Assembly (NCBI GenBank): GCA_016720835.1
Contig: JADKJW010000001.1
Coordinates: forward strand, 558,001 to 622,000
Reading direction: 5' to 3'
Source: Ignavibacteria bacterium
GTDB lineage: Bacteria > Bacteroidota > Ignavibacteria > SZUA-365
DNA: 64,000 nucleotides
A program made the translations under genes and the position numbers. Of the stretch, positions 56,600-64,000 are shown in pieces (position 1 is the stretch's first letter; the number at the start of each line of letters is the position of its first letter). The notes below the pieces were generated by a model. That model worked only from the letters and a program-made list of their open reading frames with translations. It was not told where the DNA came from and did not search any database.

Positions 56600-58169
56600 T
56601 CAGACGGGATCGCTCTGACTGAAAGGCTCCCGCAAGATTGGAAGGAAGACCGGCAACAGAAGTATCGCGACAATCGTCGGGATTTCATTGTAGTTGTAAA
56701 ACACGGAGAGGCACGCGAGGAAGCTCAGGGCAAAGATCGCGACGGCGGCGGAGCGCCACGCATCGGCATGCATCGCTCCCAGCAAGGCACCCGAGGCACG
56801 CAGGGCGGGCCAGAGAATCGCGAGCAGGAGCAGCAGACCGAGGAGGCCATTCTCGAAAACCGTCGCGATCAGTCCCGACATCATGAGTCCCTGGCTGGCG
56901 CCGATCCACTCGGCAGGATGACGCGACGCGGCGGAGAAATCCGTCGAGAAATCGGAGACGGCGAAGGCGGTGTCCGAAAGTGGCAGACCGTACACGGCGG
57001 CGAGCTGTTGCCGGATGAGATAGGGGTCGCCCGCGAGCCGCCCGTTGGCGACGCGGCTGCCGTAGGCGCCCGCGCCGTAGCCGAAACACAGGCGCGCGGG
57101 CCGCTCGGTCAGCTGTTGGTACGCGAGGCCGTAGTACCGCCCCTTCTGCGTCTTCGCGAAGCGGCCGTCGCCGAGATACGTGACCTCGAGAAAACCCCAC
57201 AGCCCTGTCGCGATCAGCACGGTGAGCAGCGCCGCACGCGCGTGCCGCTTCCCCGCCCCCCGCCACGCGCCGCGCGTGACGCGGAACAGGAGCGCGCCGA
57301 CGGCGGTGACGGCGCAGGCCGCGGCGGCGGCGCCCATGGCCATGGCGTTCTCCCCCATGAAGGCGGCGAACACGAGCAGCACGAACGCGAGCGCGTCGCG
57401 CAGCGTCCGCCGCCTCACGAAACGCGCGAAGACGTGCGCGGCGCCGAGCGTCATCACCACGGCCGAGTAATTGACGATGGTGATGGAGCCCTGGTTCCAG
57501 TCCGGATCGTACCACGGGAAGGTGTGCGACACCCCCAGCACGGTGTACACGGGCTTGAGCACGCCGTTGACCACCGCGCCCAGCAGCGCGGGCTTCCCGA
57601 TCAGAAGCGGCAGCAGCACGATCACCAGCGCCTCCGCCACGATGATGGACGCGGCGAGATCCATCCACCGCGACGCGGGTCCCTCCTTCGCCGCCGCCCG
57701 CGCGAGGAGCAGCACCGCCACGGGGGTCGCGACGATGAAGAGTAGCGACGAGCCGATGGAGAGCGGCGTGTGCAACGTGCCATACCCCGCGACCCATTGC
57801 GCGCAGAGGAACAGCAGATACAGCGCAAGGAAGAACAACGTGCCCGGCGGCCGGAGACTCCCGCGGAGCACACGGCCATGGCGGAGCAGCAGCACCGCCC
57901 CGACGAGCAGCGAGGCGGCGATCACCCCGCTCTGAAAGGGCGTGAACAACGACATGATGTATCCCGCAAAGAGCCAGTCCGTCCTCCCCTTCACGATCCC
58001 CGGCAGCAGCGGAAGCAGGGCCAGCAGCAGTCCCCCTGCCACGGAATGTCGATGCCATGCGACCAGTACGGACTCTTCCGCAGCAGCGCGATGAAGAGGA
58101 AGTACGCGAAGGCCGCAACGGCGGGGCGGTGGGAGCTGAGGGCTTTCGTTATGCGGGCGAGAATGGACA
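56600..58169 (-). CDS. O-antigen ligase-like membrane protein, frameshift near 5' end
   Basis: About ten to twelve hydrophobic segments and a large periplasmic loop; CFGYGAGAYGSRVANGRLAG fits the region before the ligase active-site loop of WaaL-type enzymes. From about 58035 downstream the frame GGLLLALLPLLPGIVKGRTD is good. Upstream of it the natural N-terminus is one frame over: ALSSHRPAVAAFAYFLFIAL then RKSPYWSHGIDIPWQ, joined at the G5 run near 58035. The start codon is uncertain (TTG at 58169 proposed). It would ligate finished glycan onto lipid A-core or another acceptor. Confidence 0.7.
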
Positions 58170-58198
58170 AGGGAAAGGGGGCAGGGGGAAGGGTCAGA
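58157..58198. repeat. Short purine-rich heptad tract
   Basis: AAGGGAA / AGGGGGC / AGGGGGA / AGGGTCA on the plus strand, four degenerate heptads at the start of the O-antigen ligase gene. Confidence 0.4.
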
Positions 58199-58380
58199 AC
58201 GGTTTGGTGATTGTGTCTGAATCGAAAATACCACTTTGGACATCATGAAAACGACCGGGTGGGGCCGGCGTCCCCGCCGGCCGATTCCGATGAGAATACA
58301 CCTGAACGAGTGTGACAGCAACGACGCATGTCGGACAAGCGGGGACGCTTGTCCCACCCGCCGTTCGGGAGCAGTCGCCC

Positions 58381-59052
58381 CTACGACAGCGCGGCTTTCA
58401 ACGTCGCGAGTTCCGCCTCCAGCGCGGTCACGCGCTGTTCGAGCGCGGCGATGGTCGCGCGCAGGTCGTCGAAGTCGGCGCGGATGGACGCGGTCTGCGG
58501 AGCGGCGGGGGCGGAGGCGACGATGAAGGCCTCGGCCTCTTCCATGGCGGGCCAGTGGAAAAAGAGGTGGCGGTAGCGCACTTCCTTCTGGCCGCTGCGG
58601 CGCGGAGCCTCCTCGAGGACGCGCTTGCCTTCGGCCATCATGCTCGCGATGGTTTCCTGGACGAATTCGAGAGAGGGGTAGGTGAATTGCCGCCCCGCGC
58701 GCGTCTTGACTTCGCCGACGGTCTGCGGTCCGCGCAGCAGGATGATGCTGAGCGCGCAGGCCTGCGCGGGCGTCATGCCGAGACCGTTGTTGCCCACGCG
58801 GTGCATGTGTTTCACCACGCGGCCCGTGCCGCTCACCACGGCGGCGAGACCCTTGTCGCGCAGCTTCTCGAGCGCGTAGTCCACCGTGTCCTCGTCGAAC
58901 TCCACCACGGGTTCGCGGCTGCTCTTCTGGTTGCAGGCATTCACGATGGCATTGATCGTCATCGGATAGTATTCCGGCGTGGCCTGGCTTTTCTCGATCA
59001 GGCAACCGAACACGCGGGCTTCTTCGAAGGTGAGGGTGGGGAGAGGATCCAT
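58381..59052 (-). CDS. YceH/DUF480 family protein
   Basis: 223 aa. Family pattern LTFEEARVFGCLIEKSQATP, PEYYPMTINAIVNACNQKSS, EPVVEFDEDTVDYALEKLRD and GPQTVGEVKTRAGR indicates two winged-helix domains (UPF0502). The last 50 residues form a coiled coil (ALEQRVTALEAELATLKA). Proposed to be DNA-binding or regulatory, but no function is established. It stands alone upstream of the O-antigen gene and after the heme operon. Confidence 0.92.
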   Translation of the reverse strand: MDPLPTLTFEEARVFGCLIEKSQATPEYYPMTINAIVNACNQKSSREPVVEFDEDTVDYALEKLRDKGLAAVVSGTGRVVKHMHRVGNNGLGMTPAQACALSIILLRGPQTVGEVKTRAGRQFTYPSLEFVQETIASMMAEGKRVLEEAPRRSGQKEVRYRHLFFHWPAMEEAEAFIVASAPAAPQTASIRADFDDLRATIAALEQRVTALEAELATLKAALS

Positions 59053-59059
59053 GGGGAAA

Positions 59060-59168
59060 GTATGAAGTATGAATTATGAATGATGAAAAATACAAAAAGG
59101 GAAGGTCGGGAGACGAGGGATTATTTCGTTTTCTTCCTTCATAATTCATCCTTCATAATTCATCCTTC
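59060..59168. repeat. Inverted heptad repeats between hemB and yceH-like gene
   Basis: Plus strand: (G/T)TATGAA-type heptads at 59060-59090 and TTCATAA/TTCATCC heptads at 59137-59168. The two blocks are reverse complements, so the transcript can fold into a long AT-rich hairpin with the A/T-rich spacer as loop. It may end or stabilise the heme-operon transcript. Confidence 0.65.
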
Positions 59169-59173
59169 TCCTC

Positions 59174-60175
59174 CTACTTCCGCAGCAACCGCGCGGCCTC
59201 TTTCGCGAAGTATGTGAGAATCATGTCCGCGCCGGCGCGCTTGATGCCGATGAGGGATTCCATCATGACGCGGTCGTGATCGATCCAGCCGTTTTTGGCG
59301 GCGGCCTTGATCATGCTGAATTCGCCGCTCACCTGATAGGCGGCGGTGGGCATGCCGAATTCGTCCTTCACGCGGCGGATGATGTCGAGGTATGGACCGG
59401 CGGGCTTCACCATGACGATGTCGGCGCCCTCGTCGATGTCGAGTTCCACTTCGCGGATGGCCTCGTTGCTGTTGGCGGGATCCATCTGATGCGAGCGGCG
59501 GTCGCCGAACTTGGGCGTCGACTCGGCGGCGTCGCGGAACGGCCCGTAGTAGCCGGAGGAGTACTTCGCGGCGTAGGACATGATCGGGAGGTTCACGTAG
59601 CCGTGGTCGTCGAGGATCTCGCGGATCACCGCGATGCGGCCGTCCATCATGTCCGACGGCGCGACCATGTCGGCCCCGGCATCGGCGTGCGAGAGCGCCT
59701 CGCGCGCGAGCAGCTCGAGCGTCTCGTCGTTCACGATTTCGTCGCCGCTGACGATGCCGCAGTGTCCGTGCGAGGTGTACTCGCACATGCACACGTCGGT
59801 GATGACGACGAGGTCCTTCACCGCCTTCTTGATGGCGCGCACGGCCTGCTGCACCATGCCGTTGGGGTCCCATGCCTCGCTGCCGACCTCGTCCTTGTGC
59901 GCGGGGATGCCGAAGAGAATGATCGCGGGAATGCCGAGCTTCGCGACTTCGCGGGCTTCCTTCACGGCTTCATCGACGGAGTTCTGATGAATGCCGGGCA
60001 TCGATTTGATCTCCTTGTGCACGCCCTTGCCGGGGACGACGAACATCGGGTAGATGAAGTCGCTCGGCGTGAGCACCGTTTCGCGCACCATCGCGCGCAG
60101 CGGTTCGGTCATGCGCGTGCGGCGCGTGCGGCCGAAGGAGACGTAGGGGCTGTAGGTCATCTCGCCTTTTTCCAT
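59174..60175 (-). CDS. hemB: Porphobilinogen synthase (delta-aminolevulinic acid dehydratase)
   Basis: Condenses two 5-aminolevulinate molecules to porphobilinogen. 333 aa from the ATG at 60175, with AAAGGA five bases upstream. Zinc site CMCEYTSHGHCG supplies the three-cysteine catalytic metal; Schiff-base lysines lie in YAAKYSSGYYGPFRDAAEST and VMVKPAGPYLDIIRRVKD. It follows hemY/G by 77 bases and is the last gene of the leftward heme operon. Confidence 0.97.
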   Translation of the reverse strand: MEKGEMTYSPYVSFGRTRRTRMTEPLRAMVRETVLTPSDFIYPMFVVPGKGVHKEIKSMPGIHQNSVDEAVKEAREVAKLGIPAIILFGIPAHKDEVGSEAWDPNGMVQQAVRAIKKAVKDLVVITDVCMCEYTSHGHCGIVSGDEIVNDETLELLAREALSHADAGADMVAPSDMMDGRIAVIREILDDHGYVNLPIMSYAAKYSSGYYGPFRDAAESTPKFGDRRSHQMDPANSNEAIREVELDIDEGADIVMVKPAGPYLDIIRRVKDEFGMPTAAYQVSGEFSMIKAAAKNGWIDHDRVMMESLIGIKRAGADMILTYFAKEAARLLRK

Positions 60176-60252
60176 GGGGGTCCTTTGCGACTGTGGTTCA
60201 ACAGGAGTACAATACGGAAATGTAACGGAAAGCGGGAGCTCCGCGCAACGCC

Positions 60253-61635
60253 CTACCGCGCCGCCAGGAAGTCCGACACGGCGGCGGCGCTGCGGTCGGC
60301 GGACTTCACGCAATCCCCCACCGATATGCCGCCGCGGTAGTTCGCGCAGAAGAAGAGTCCGGGCAGCGCCTTCTCGGCCGCCTCGACGCGCGCCATGCAG
60401 GCGGGATGCCCGAGCGTGTACTGCGGAATGGCCTTCTTCCAGCGCGTGACGGCGCTGAAGACGGGCACGGGCGGCGTGCCGAGCAGGGCCGTCTGCTCGC
60501 GCAGCACGAGCGCCGCGACGTCGTCATCGGACAGTTCGGCGTTGGCGGGCTGCCGCGCGCCGCCGACGAAGGAGGTCAGCAGCGCCGTGCCTGCTTCGGT
60601 GCGGTCGCGAAACAGCGTGCTCGTGAATATCGTGCCCAGGATCTCGCGCTTCTCGACGGCCGGAATCAGGAAGCCGAAACCGTCGAGCGGGTGCATGCCC
60701 GGCTGCGGCCGGAACACCGTGATCGCCACGGCCACCGGCGGGTACGGGATGGCGCGCAGGGGCTCGGAGAGATCCGGCGCGAGTTCGCGGACCAGTTCCG
60801 CGGCATCGTGCGCGGGCGTCGCGAGGACGAGCGCGTCGCAGGTGTAGAGGCGCGGACCGTCGGCCGTGGCCGCCTCGAGCGCGAAGCCGCCGTCCTCGCG
60901 CGTCGTGATGCGCGCGACGCGGATGCCGGTCTCGACGCGATGCAGCGCGTCCCGCAACGCGATGGTGAGGGTTTCCATGCCGTCCGTGAACGAGAACATC
61001 CGCGCGCTGGTCTTGGACTCCTCGCCCCGGCGCTTGCGCTCCTTCGCGCCGCGGATCTGCCCCATGATGAGCCCGCCGTATTTCTGTTCGATCTCGAAGA
61101 GTTTCGGGAAGGCCGCCCGCACGCTCAGCGTTTCGGGATCGCCCGCGTACACGCCCGCGACGAAGGGATTGATGGCATAGTCGAGGAATTCCCTGCCAAG
61201 GCGTCGGCGCACGAATTCCGCCACCGTCTCGTTCGATTTCGGATCGCTTGCTCCGATAAAGGGCTCGCGGAACAGGCGGAGCTTCGCGCGCGCGGAAAAC
61301 AGCGGCGTGCGGAGGAAGGCCCCCGGCGACATCGGCAGCGGCATGAGCGTGCCGCCGCGCAGGATGAAGCGTTTCGCGGACGAGTCGTCCGCGTACATCT
61401 TGCGGTCCTCGATGCCGAGATCGCGGATCAATTGCGTGAGCAGCGGCGTGGTTTCGAGCGTGCTGTTCGGCCCGGCCTCGATGAGGCGGCCGTCCTGCCT
61501 CCAGCTGCGTATCGACCCTCCGGCACGGTCCGCCTTCTCGAGCACGAGCACATCGATACCCTGTTTCTGAAGCGCGTACGCCGCGGTGAGGCCGGAAATT
61601 CCGGCGCCGAGGATGATGGTGTCAGCGTGGGTCAT
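60253..61635 (-). CDS. hemG: Protoporphyrinogen/coproporphyrinogen oxidase (HemY/HemG FAD type)
   Basis: FAD-dependent oxidase giving protoporphyrin IX or coproporphyrin III, the step before iron insertion. 460 aa. FAD-binding TIILGAGISGLTAAYALQKQ and LEKADRAGGSIRSW at the N-terminus, with substrate-domain phrases LGREFLDYAINPFVAGVYAG and PQYTLGHPACMARVE near the end, and the C-terminal FAD closure FFCANYRGGISVGDCVKS. Named HemY-type in some schemes; which of the two reactions it catalyses depends on the pathway used. Lies between hemH and hemB. Confidence 0.95.
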   Translation of the reverse strand: MTHADTIILGAGISGLTAAYALQKQGIDVLVLEKADRAGGSIRSWRQDGRLIEAGPNSTLETTPLLTQLIRDLGIEDRKMYADDSSAKRFILRGGTLMPLPMSPGAFLRTPLFSARAKLRLFREPFIGASDPKSNETVAEFVRRRLGREFLDYAINPFVAGVYAGDPETLSVRAAFPKLFEIEQKYGGLIMGQIRGAKERKRRGEESKTSARMFSFTDGMETLTIALRDALHRVETGIRVARITTREDGGFALEAATADGPRLYTCDALVLATPAHDAAELVRELAPDLSEPLRAIPYPPVAVAITVFRPQPGMHPLDGFGFLIPAVEKREILGTIFTSTLFRDRTEAGTALLTSFVGGARQPANAELSDDDVAALVLREQTALLGTPPVPVFSAVTRWKKAIPQYTLGHPACMARVEAAEKALPGLFFCANYRGGISVGDCVKSADRSAAAVSDFLAAR

Positions 61636-61639
61636 CGGT

Positions 61640-61668
61640 CAGGGGAAAGGATGAAGGATGAAGGATGA
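61640..61668. repeat. Heptad tract (GGATGAA)3
   Basis: Three consecutive GGATGAA units then TTATGAA on the plus strand, just upstream of the hemY/G start. Confidence 0.7.
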
Positions 61669-61686
61669 ATTATGAATTTCAGAGAG

Positions 61687-61822
61687 GGGCGAAGCACGAT
61701 GAAAAAGGGCATCGTCATCCTGAGCGAAGCGAAGGATCTGCCATGAATGGCGCGCACGCTGCTGTGAAGGGCAAAGCACGATGAAAAAGGGCATCGTCAT
61801 CCTGAGCGAAGCGAAGGATCTG
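61687..61822. repeat. 54-bp direct repeat, two copies, GAGCGAAGCGAAGGATCT core
   Basis: Copies at 61687-61740 and 61769-61822 differ at one base. The core ATCCTGAGCGAAGCGAAGG belongs to a repeat seen in many bacterial genomes. An inverted degenerate copy lies at 61895-61924. Together with the heptad tract these fill most of the 293-base gap between hemH and hemY/G. Confidence 0.9.
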
Positions 61823-61894
61823 GCCGGTCGGGGCGTGCATTCAGAAATGCCGTGCGAGACGTGACTCTTGAAACAACGTGCGCTCCTTTCATCA

Positions 61895-61924
61895 CAGATC
61901 CTTCGCTGCGCATCCGGATGACGA
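61895..61924. repeat. Inverted degenerate copy of the 54-bp repeat core
   Basis: Plus strand CAGATCCTTCGCTGCGCATC followed by CGGATGACGA. Its reverse complement matches the core of the direct repeats, allowing a long hairpin downstream of hemH. Confidence 0.75.
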
Positions 61925-61928
61925 GGGT

Positions 61929-62960
61929 TCATGGTTTCGTTGATGCTGCACGAACGTTCTGTTCCAGTTCGAGCCGCCGTTCCACCCGCGCGATGATCTG
62001 CGCGGCCATCGACGAGATGTACAGCGGCGAATCGTTCAGTCCGGCGGTGACGCGGAAGCTCCCGATGCCGGCTTCTGCGGCCTCGCGGCGCAACTCGATG
62101 CTCAGCTCGTGCAGCGTTTCGATATGGTCGGCGGTGAAGGCCACGGGCACGACGAGGAGATCCGTGACGCCCTGCGCGGCAAGCGTCTTCACCATGTCGA
62201 CGGTGTTCGGTTCGAGCCATTTGGCCGGTCCCACCTTGCTCTGAAAGCTGAGATGATACGGGCGGTCGTTGCCGCGCGCGCGCATCACCGCTTCGACGGT
62301 GTCGCGGATCTGCAGGGAATAGGGATCGCCCTGCTGCACGAGCTTGACGGGGGTTCCATGCGCGCTGAAGAGCAGCGTGACCCCGCCGCGCCGCTCCGCG
62401 GGAAAGGCGGCGAGTCCCTCGTCGATGCGCGCGCCGAGGGCGGCGACGTACCGCGCGTCGACGGGATAGGCCTTCACGCTCTGCACGCGGAAGCGGCGGC
62501 CGCCCTTCGCGCGATGCAGGTCGCGCCAGGTCTTCATGCAGGACCCGGTCGTCGTTTTCGAGTAGTGCGGATACAAAGGCATCAGAAAGACGCGAGAGAC
62601 GCCCTCACGGTCCAGTTCCTCCATCGCCTCGGCGATGAAGGGATGCCAGTAGCTGAAGCCGACCACCACGCGCACGGCGAAGCGCCCGTCGAAATGCGCG
62701 GCGAGCGCGGACTCGAGCGCGCGGGCCTGCTGCGCGGAAATCTCCGCGAGGGGCGACTTCCCGCCGATCATGGCGTAGTTCTTCTTCACGATTTCCGCGC
62801 GGCGCTTCGCGATGAAACGCGCGAGCGGACCGCGCGCGAATTCCATCGGCCCGAAGGAGATGATTTCCCTGTCAAGAAAGAGGTTCTGCAGAAACGGACG
62901 CACCGCATCGAGGGAGGTGGGACCGCCCATGTTCAGGAGCACGACGCCGAGGGTTTCCAT
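61929..62960 (-). CDS. hemH: Ferrochelatase
   Basis: Inserts iron into protoporphyrin IX or coproporphyrin III. 343 aa from the ATG at 62960 (METLGVVLLNMGGPTSLDAV). Active-site histidine in LLFSAHGTPVKL, and QSKVGPAKWLEPNTVDMVKT typical of the family. It follows hemN by 11 bases. The next gene hemY/G is separated by a repeat-filled gap. Confidence 0.96.
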   Translation of the reverse strand: METLGVVLLNMGGPTSLDAVRPFLQNLFLDREIISFGPMEFARGPLARFIAKRRAEIVKKNYAMIGGKSPLAEISAQQARALESALAAHFDGRFAVRVVVGFSYWHPFIAEAMEELDREGVSRVFLMPLYPHYSKTTTGSCMKTWRDLHRAKGGRRFRVQSVKAYPVDARYVAALGARIDEGLAAFPAERRGGVTLLFSAHGTPVKLVQQGDPYSLQIRDTVEAVMRARGNDRPYHLSFQSKVGPAKWLEPNTVDMVKTLAAQGVTDLLVVPVAFTADHIETLHELSIELRREAAEAGIGSFRVTAGLNDSPLYISSMAAQIIARVERRLELEQNVRAASTKP

Positions 62961-62971
62961 GGCCGCGCTCC

Positions 62972-64000
62972 CTAAATGGTTTTCGAGAAGACCGGCTTCT
63001 CCAGCTGCGCGGGCAGGTAGGCGTCGAAGGCCATCGCCACGTTGCGTATCACGAGCATGCCCATGCCGGGCACGTCGATGCGGTCGGCGGACAGGCGCAC
63101 GAGTCCGTCGTCGACGAGTTCCTGCAGGCGCGGGAAGGCGGCCGCGAAGTACGTGTCGAAGTCGATGCCGTACCGCGCCTCGATGGCGCGCTTGTCGAGC
63201 GCGAAATCGCACATCAGGCGCATGATCACGTCGCGGCGCAGCAGGTCGTCGTCCGTGAGCAGCGTCCCGACATGCGTGGCGGCCTCGCCGCGGTCGAGCC
63301 GGGCCGCGTATTCGCCGATGGTCTTCACGCTCTGCGCGTACATGCGGTCGAACTGGCTGATGCTCGTGATGCCGAAGCCGTAGAGGTCGGCGCCCGCGTG
63401 CGTGGTGTAGCCCTGGAAGTTGCGGTACAGCGTTCCGTTGCGCTGCGCGACGGCCAGCTCGTTGCCGGGCTTCGCGAAGTGGTCCATGCCCACGTACACG
63501 TAGCCGGCGTCGTTGAGTTTTTCGATGGTGCGCACGAGGATGCGCAGCTTCTCCTCCGTGGACGGCAGGTCTTCGGGATGGATCAGCGACATGTGCTTTT
63601 TCATCCACGGCACATGCGCGTAATTGAACACGGCGATGCGGTCGGGATCGATGTCGATCACCGTGTCGAGCGTCTGCTCGAAGGTGGCGAGCGTCTGATG
63701 CGGCAGGCCGTAGATCAGATCGAGATTGATGCTGGTGAGGCCGGCGTCGCGCGCCCAGTCGAGCACGCGGCGGGTCATGTCCTCGGGCTGGATGCGGTTC
63801 ACGGCTTCCTGCACGGCGGGGTTGAAGTCCTGCACGCCCATCGAGATGCGGTTGAACCCCGCGTCCTTGAGCGCCGCGACGTGATCGCGCGTCATGTCGC
63901 GCGGATCGATCTCGACGCCCGCTTCGACGCCGGGATCGATATCGAACAGCTCGCGCGTCGCGCCGGCGAGTTCGCGGATCTCGTCCGGCGTGAGATACGT
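62972..64000 (-). CDS. hemN: Oxygen-independent coproporphyrinogen III oxidase, 5' end outside window
   Basis: Radical SAM enzyme converting coproporphyrinogen III to protoporphyrinogen IX. The visible 342 residues begin TYLTPDEIRELAGA and include GVEAGVEIDPRDMTRDHVAA, DAGFNRISMGVQDFNPAVQE, INLDLIYGLPHQTLATFEQT and DHFAKPGNELAVAQRNGTLY, all HemN marks. The CxxxCxC iron-sulfur motif would be just upstream, outside the window. It is the first visible gene of the leftward heme operon. Confidence 0.95.
   Translation of the reverse strand, partial: TYLTPDEIRELAGATRELFDIDPGVEAGVEIDPRDMTRDHVAALKDAGFNRISMGVQDFNPAVQEAVNRIQPEDMTRRVLDWARDAGLTSINLDLIYGLPHQTLATFEQTLDTVIDIDPDRIAVFNYAHVPWMKKHMSLIHPEDLPSTEEKLRILVRTIEKLNDAGYVYVGMDHFAKPGNELAVAQRNGTLYRNFQGYTTHAGADLYGFGITSISQFDRMYAQSVKTIGEYAARLDRGEAATHVGTLLTDDDLLRRDVIMRLMCDFALDKRAIEARYGIDFDTYFAAAFPRLQELVDDGLVRLSADRIDVPGMGMLVIRNVAMAFDAYLPAQLEKPVFSKTI

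Overview
The window is a high-GC, gene-dense piece of a bacterial chromosome. It most likely comes from a Bacteroidota or Chlorobi-like lineage (Kapabacteria, Ignavibacteria and their neighbours). Direct support: a von Willebrand protein and a small secreted protein with type IX-style C-terminal sorting modules; two DUF4249 lipoproteins; a TonB-dependent receptor with an N-terminal carboxypeptidase-regulatory-like domain; and promoters that fit the Bacteroidota pattern TTG / 19-21 nt / TAnnTTTG rather than the E. coli one. The species cannot be named from the sequence. Almost all genes lie on the minus strand.

Layout. 1-5.7 kb: end of an M14 peptidase, uvrB, clpX and an HTH/AT-hook DNA-binding protein with its promoter and a palindrome. 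5.9-11.9 kb: gamma-glutamyltransferase, VWA protein, the SRP RNA gene (ffs), a double-rhodanese lipoprotein, a redoxin and a DUF192 protein. 12.2-18.1 kb: a plus-strand operon of ECF sigma factor, probable anti-sigma factor, outer-membrane protein and two paralogous lipoproteins, followed by a glycosyltransferase and another lipoprotein. 18.2-25.5 kb: glycosyltransferase, recX, two DUF4249 lipoproteins, recA, thpR, threonylcarbamoyl-AMP synthase and an unknown protein ending in a possible beta-clamp motif. 25.5-29 kb: TonB receptor and a lower-GC island with a HEPN-domain gene pair.

29-58 kb is a large surface-polysaccharide locus: UDP-glucose dehydrogenase, WecA/TagO-like initiating transferase, Wzy-like polymerase, Wzx flippase, O-antigen ligase-like protein, about seven glycosyltransferases, several methyltransferases, a NodU-type carbamoyltransferase, asparagine synthase, and a DUF362/CapK-like/GT9 trio. 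Together these can make an activated uronic acid, start a glycan on undecaprenyl phosphate, assemble and decorate it, flip it, polymerise it and ligate it. Inside this region are a Y1 (IS200/RAYT-like) transposase flanked by inverted REP-like hairpin units, and a secreted protein with seven 35-residue repeats. 58-64 kb: a YceH-family protein and a heme operon transcribed leftwards as hemN-hemH-hemY/G-hemB.

Two patterns stand out. First, many intergenic gaps hold purine-rich heptanucleotide repeats, plus a dispersed repeat with the core GAGCGAAGCGAAGGATCT. Second, at least eight apparent reading-frame breaks fall between 28 and 58 kb, while no break was noticed in the flanking housekeeping genes. 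This means either relaxed selection or switching in the polysaccharide locus, or locally poor assembly.
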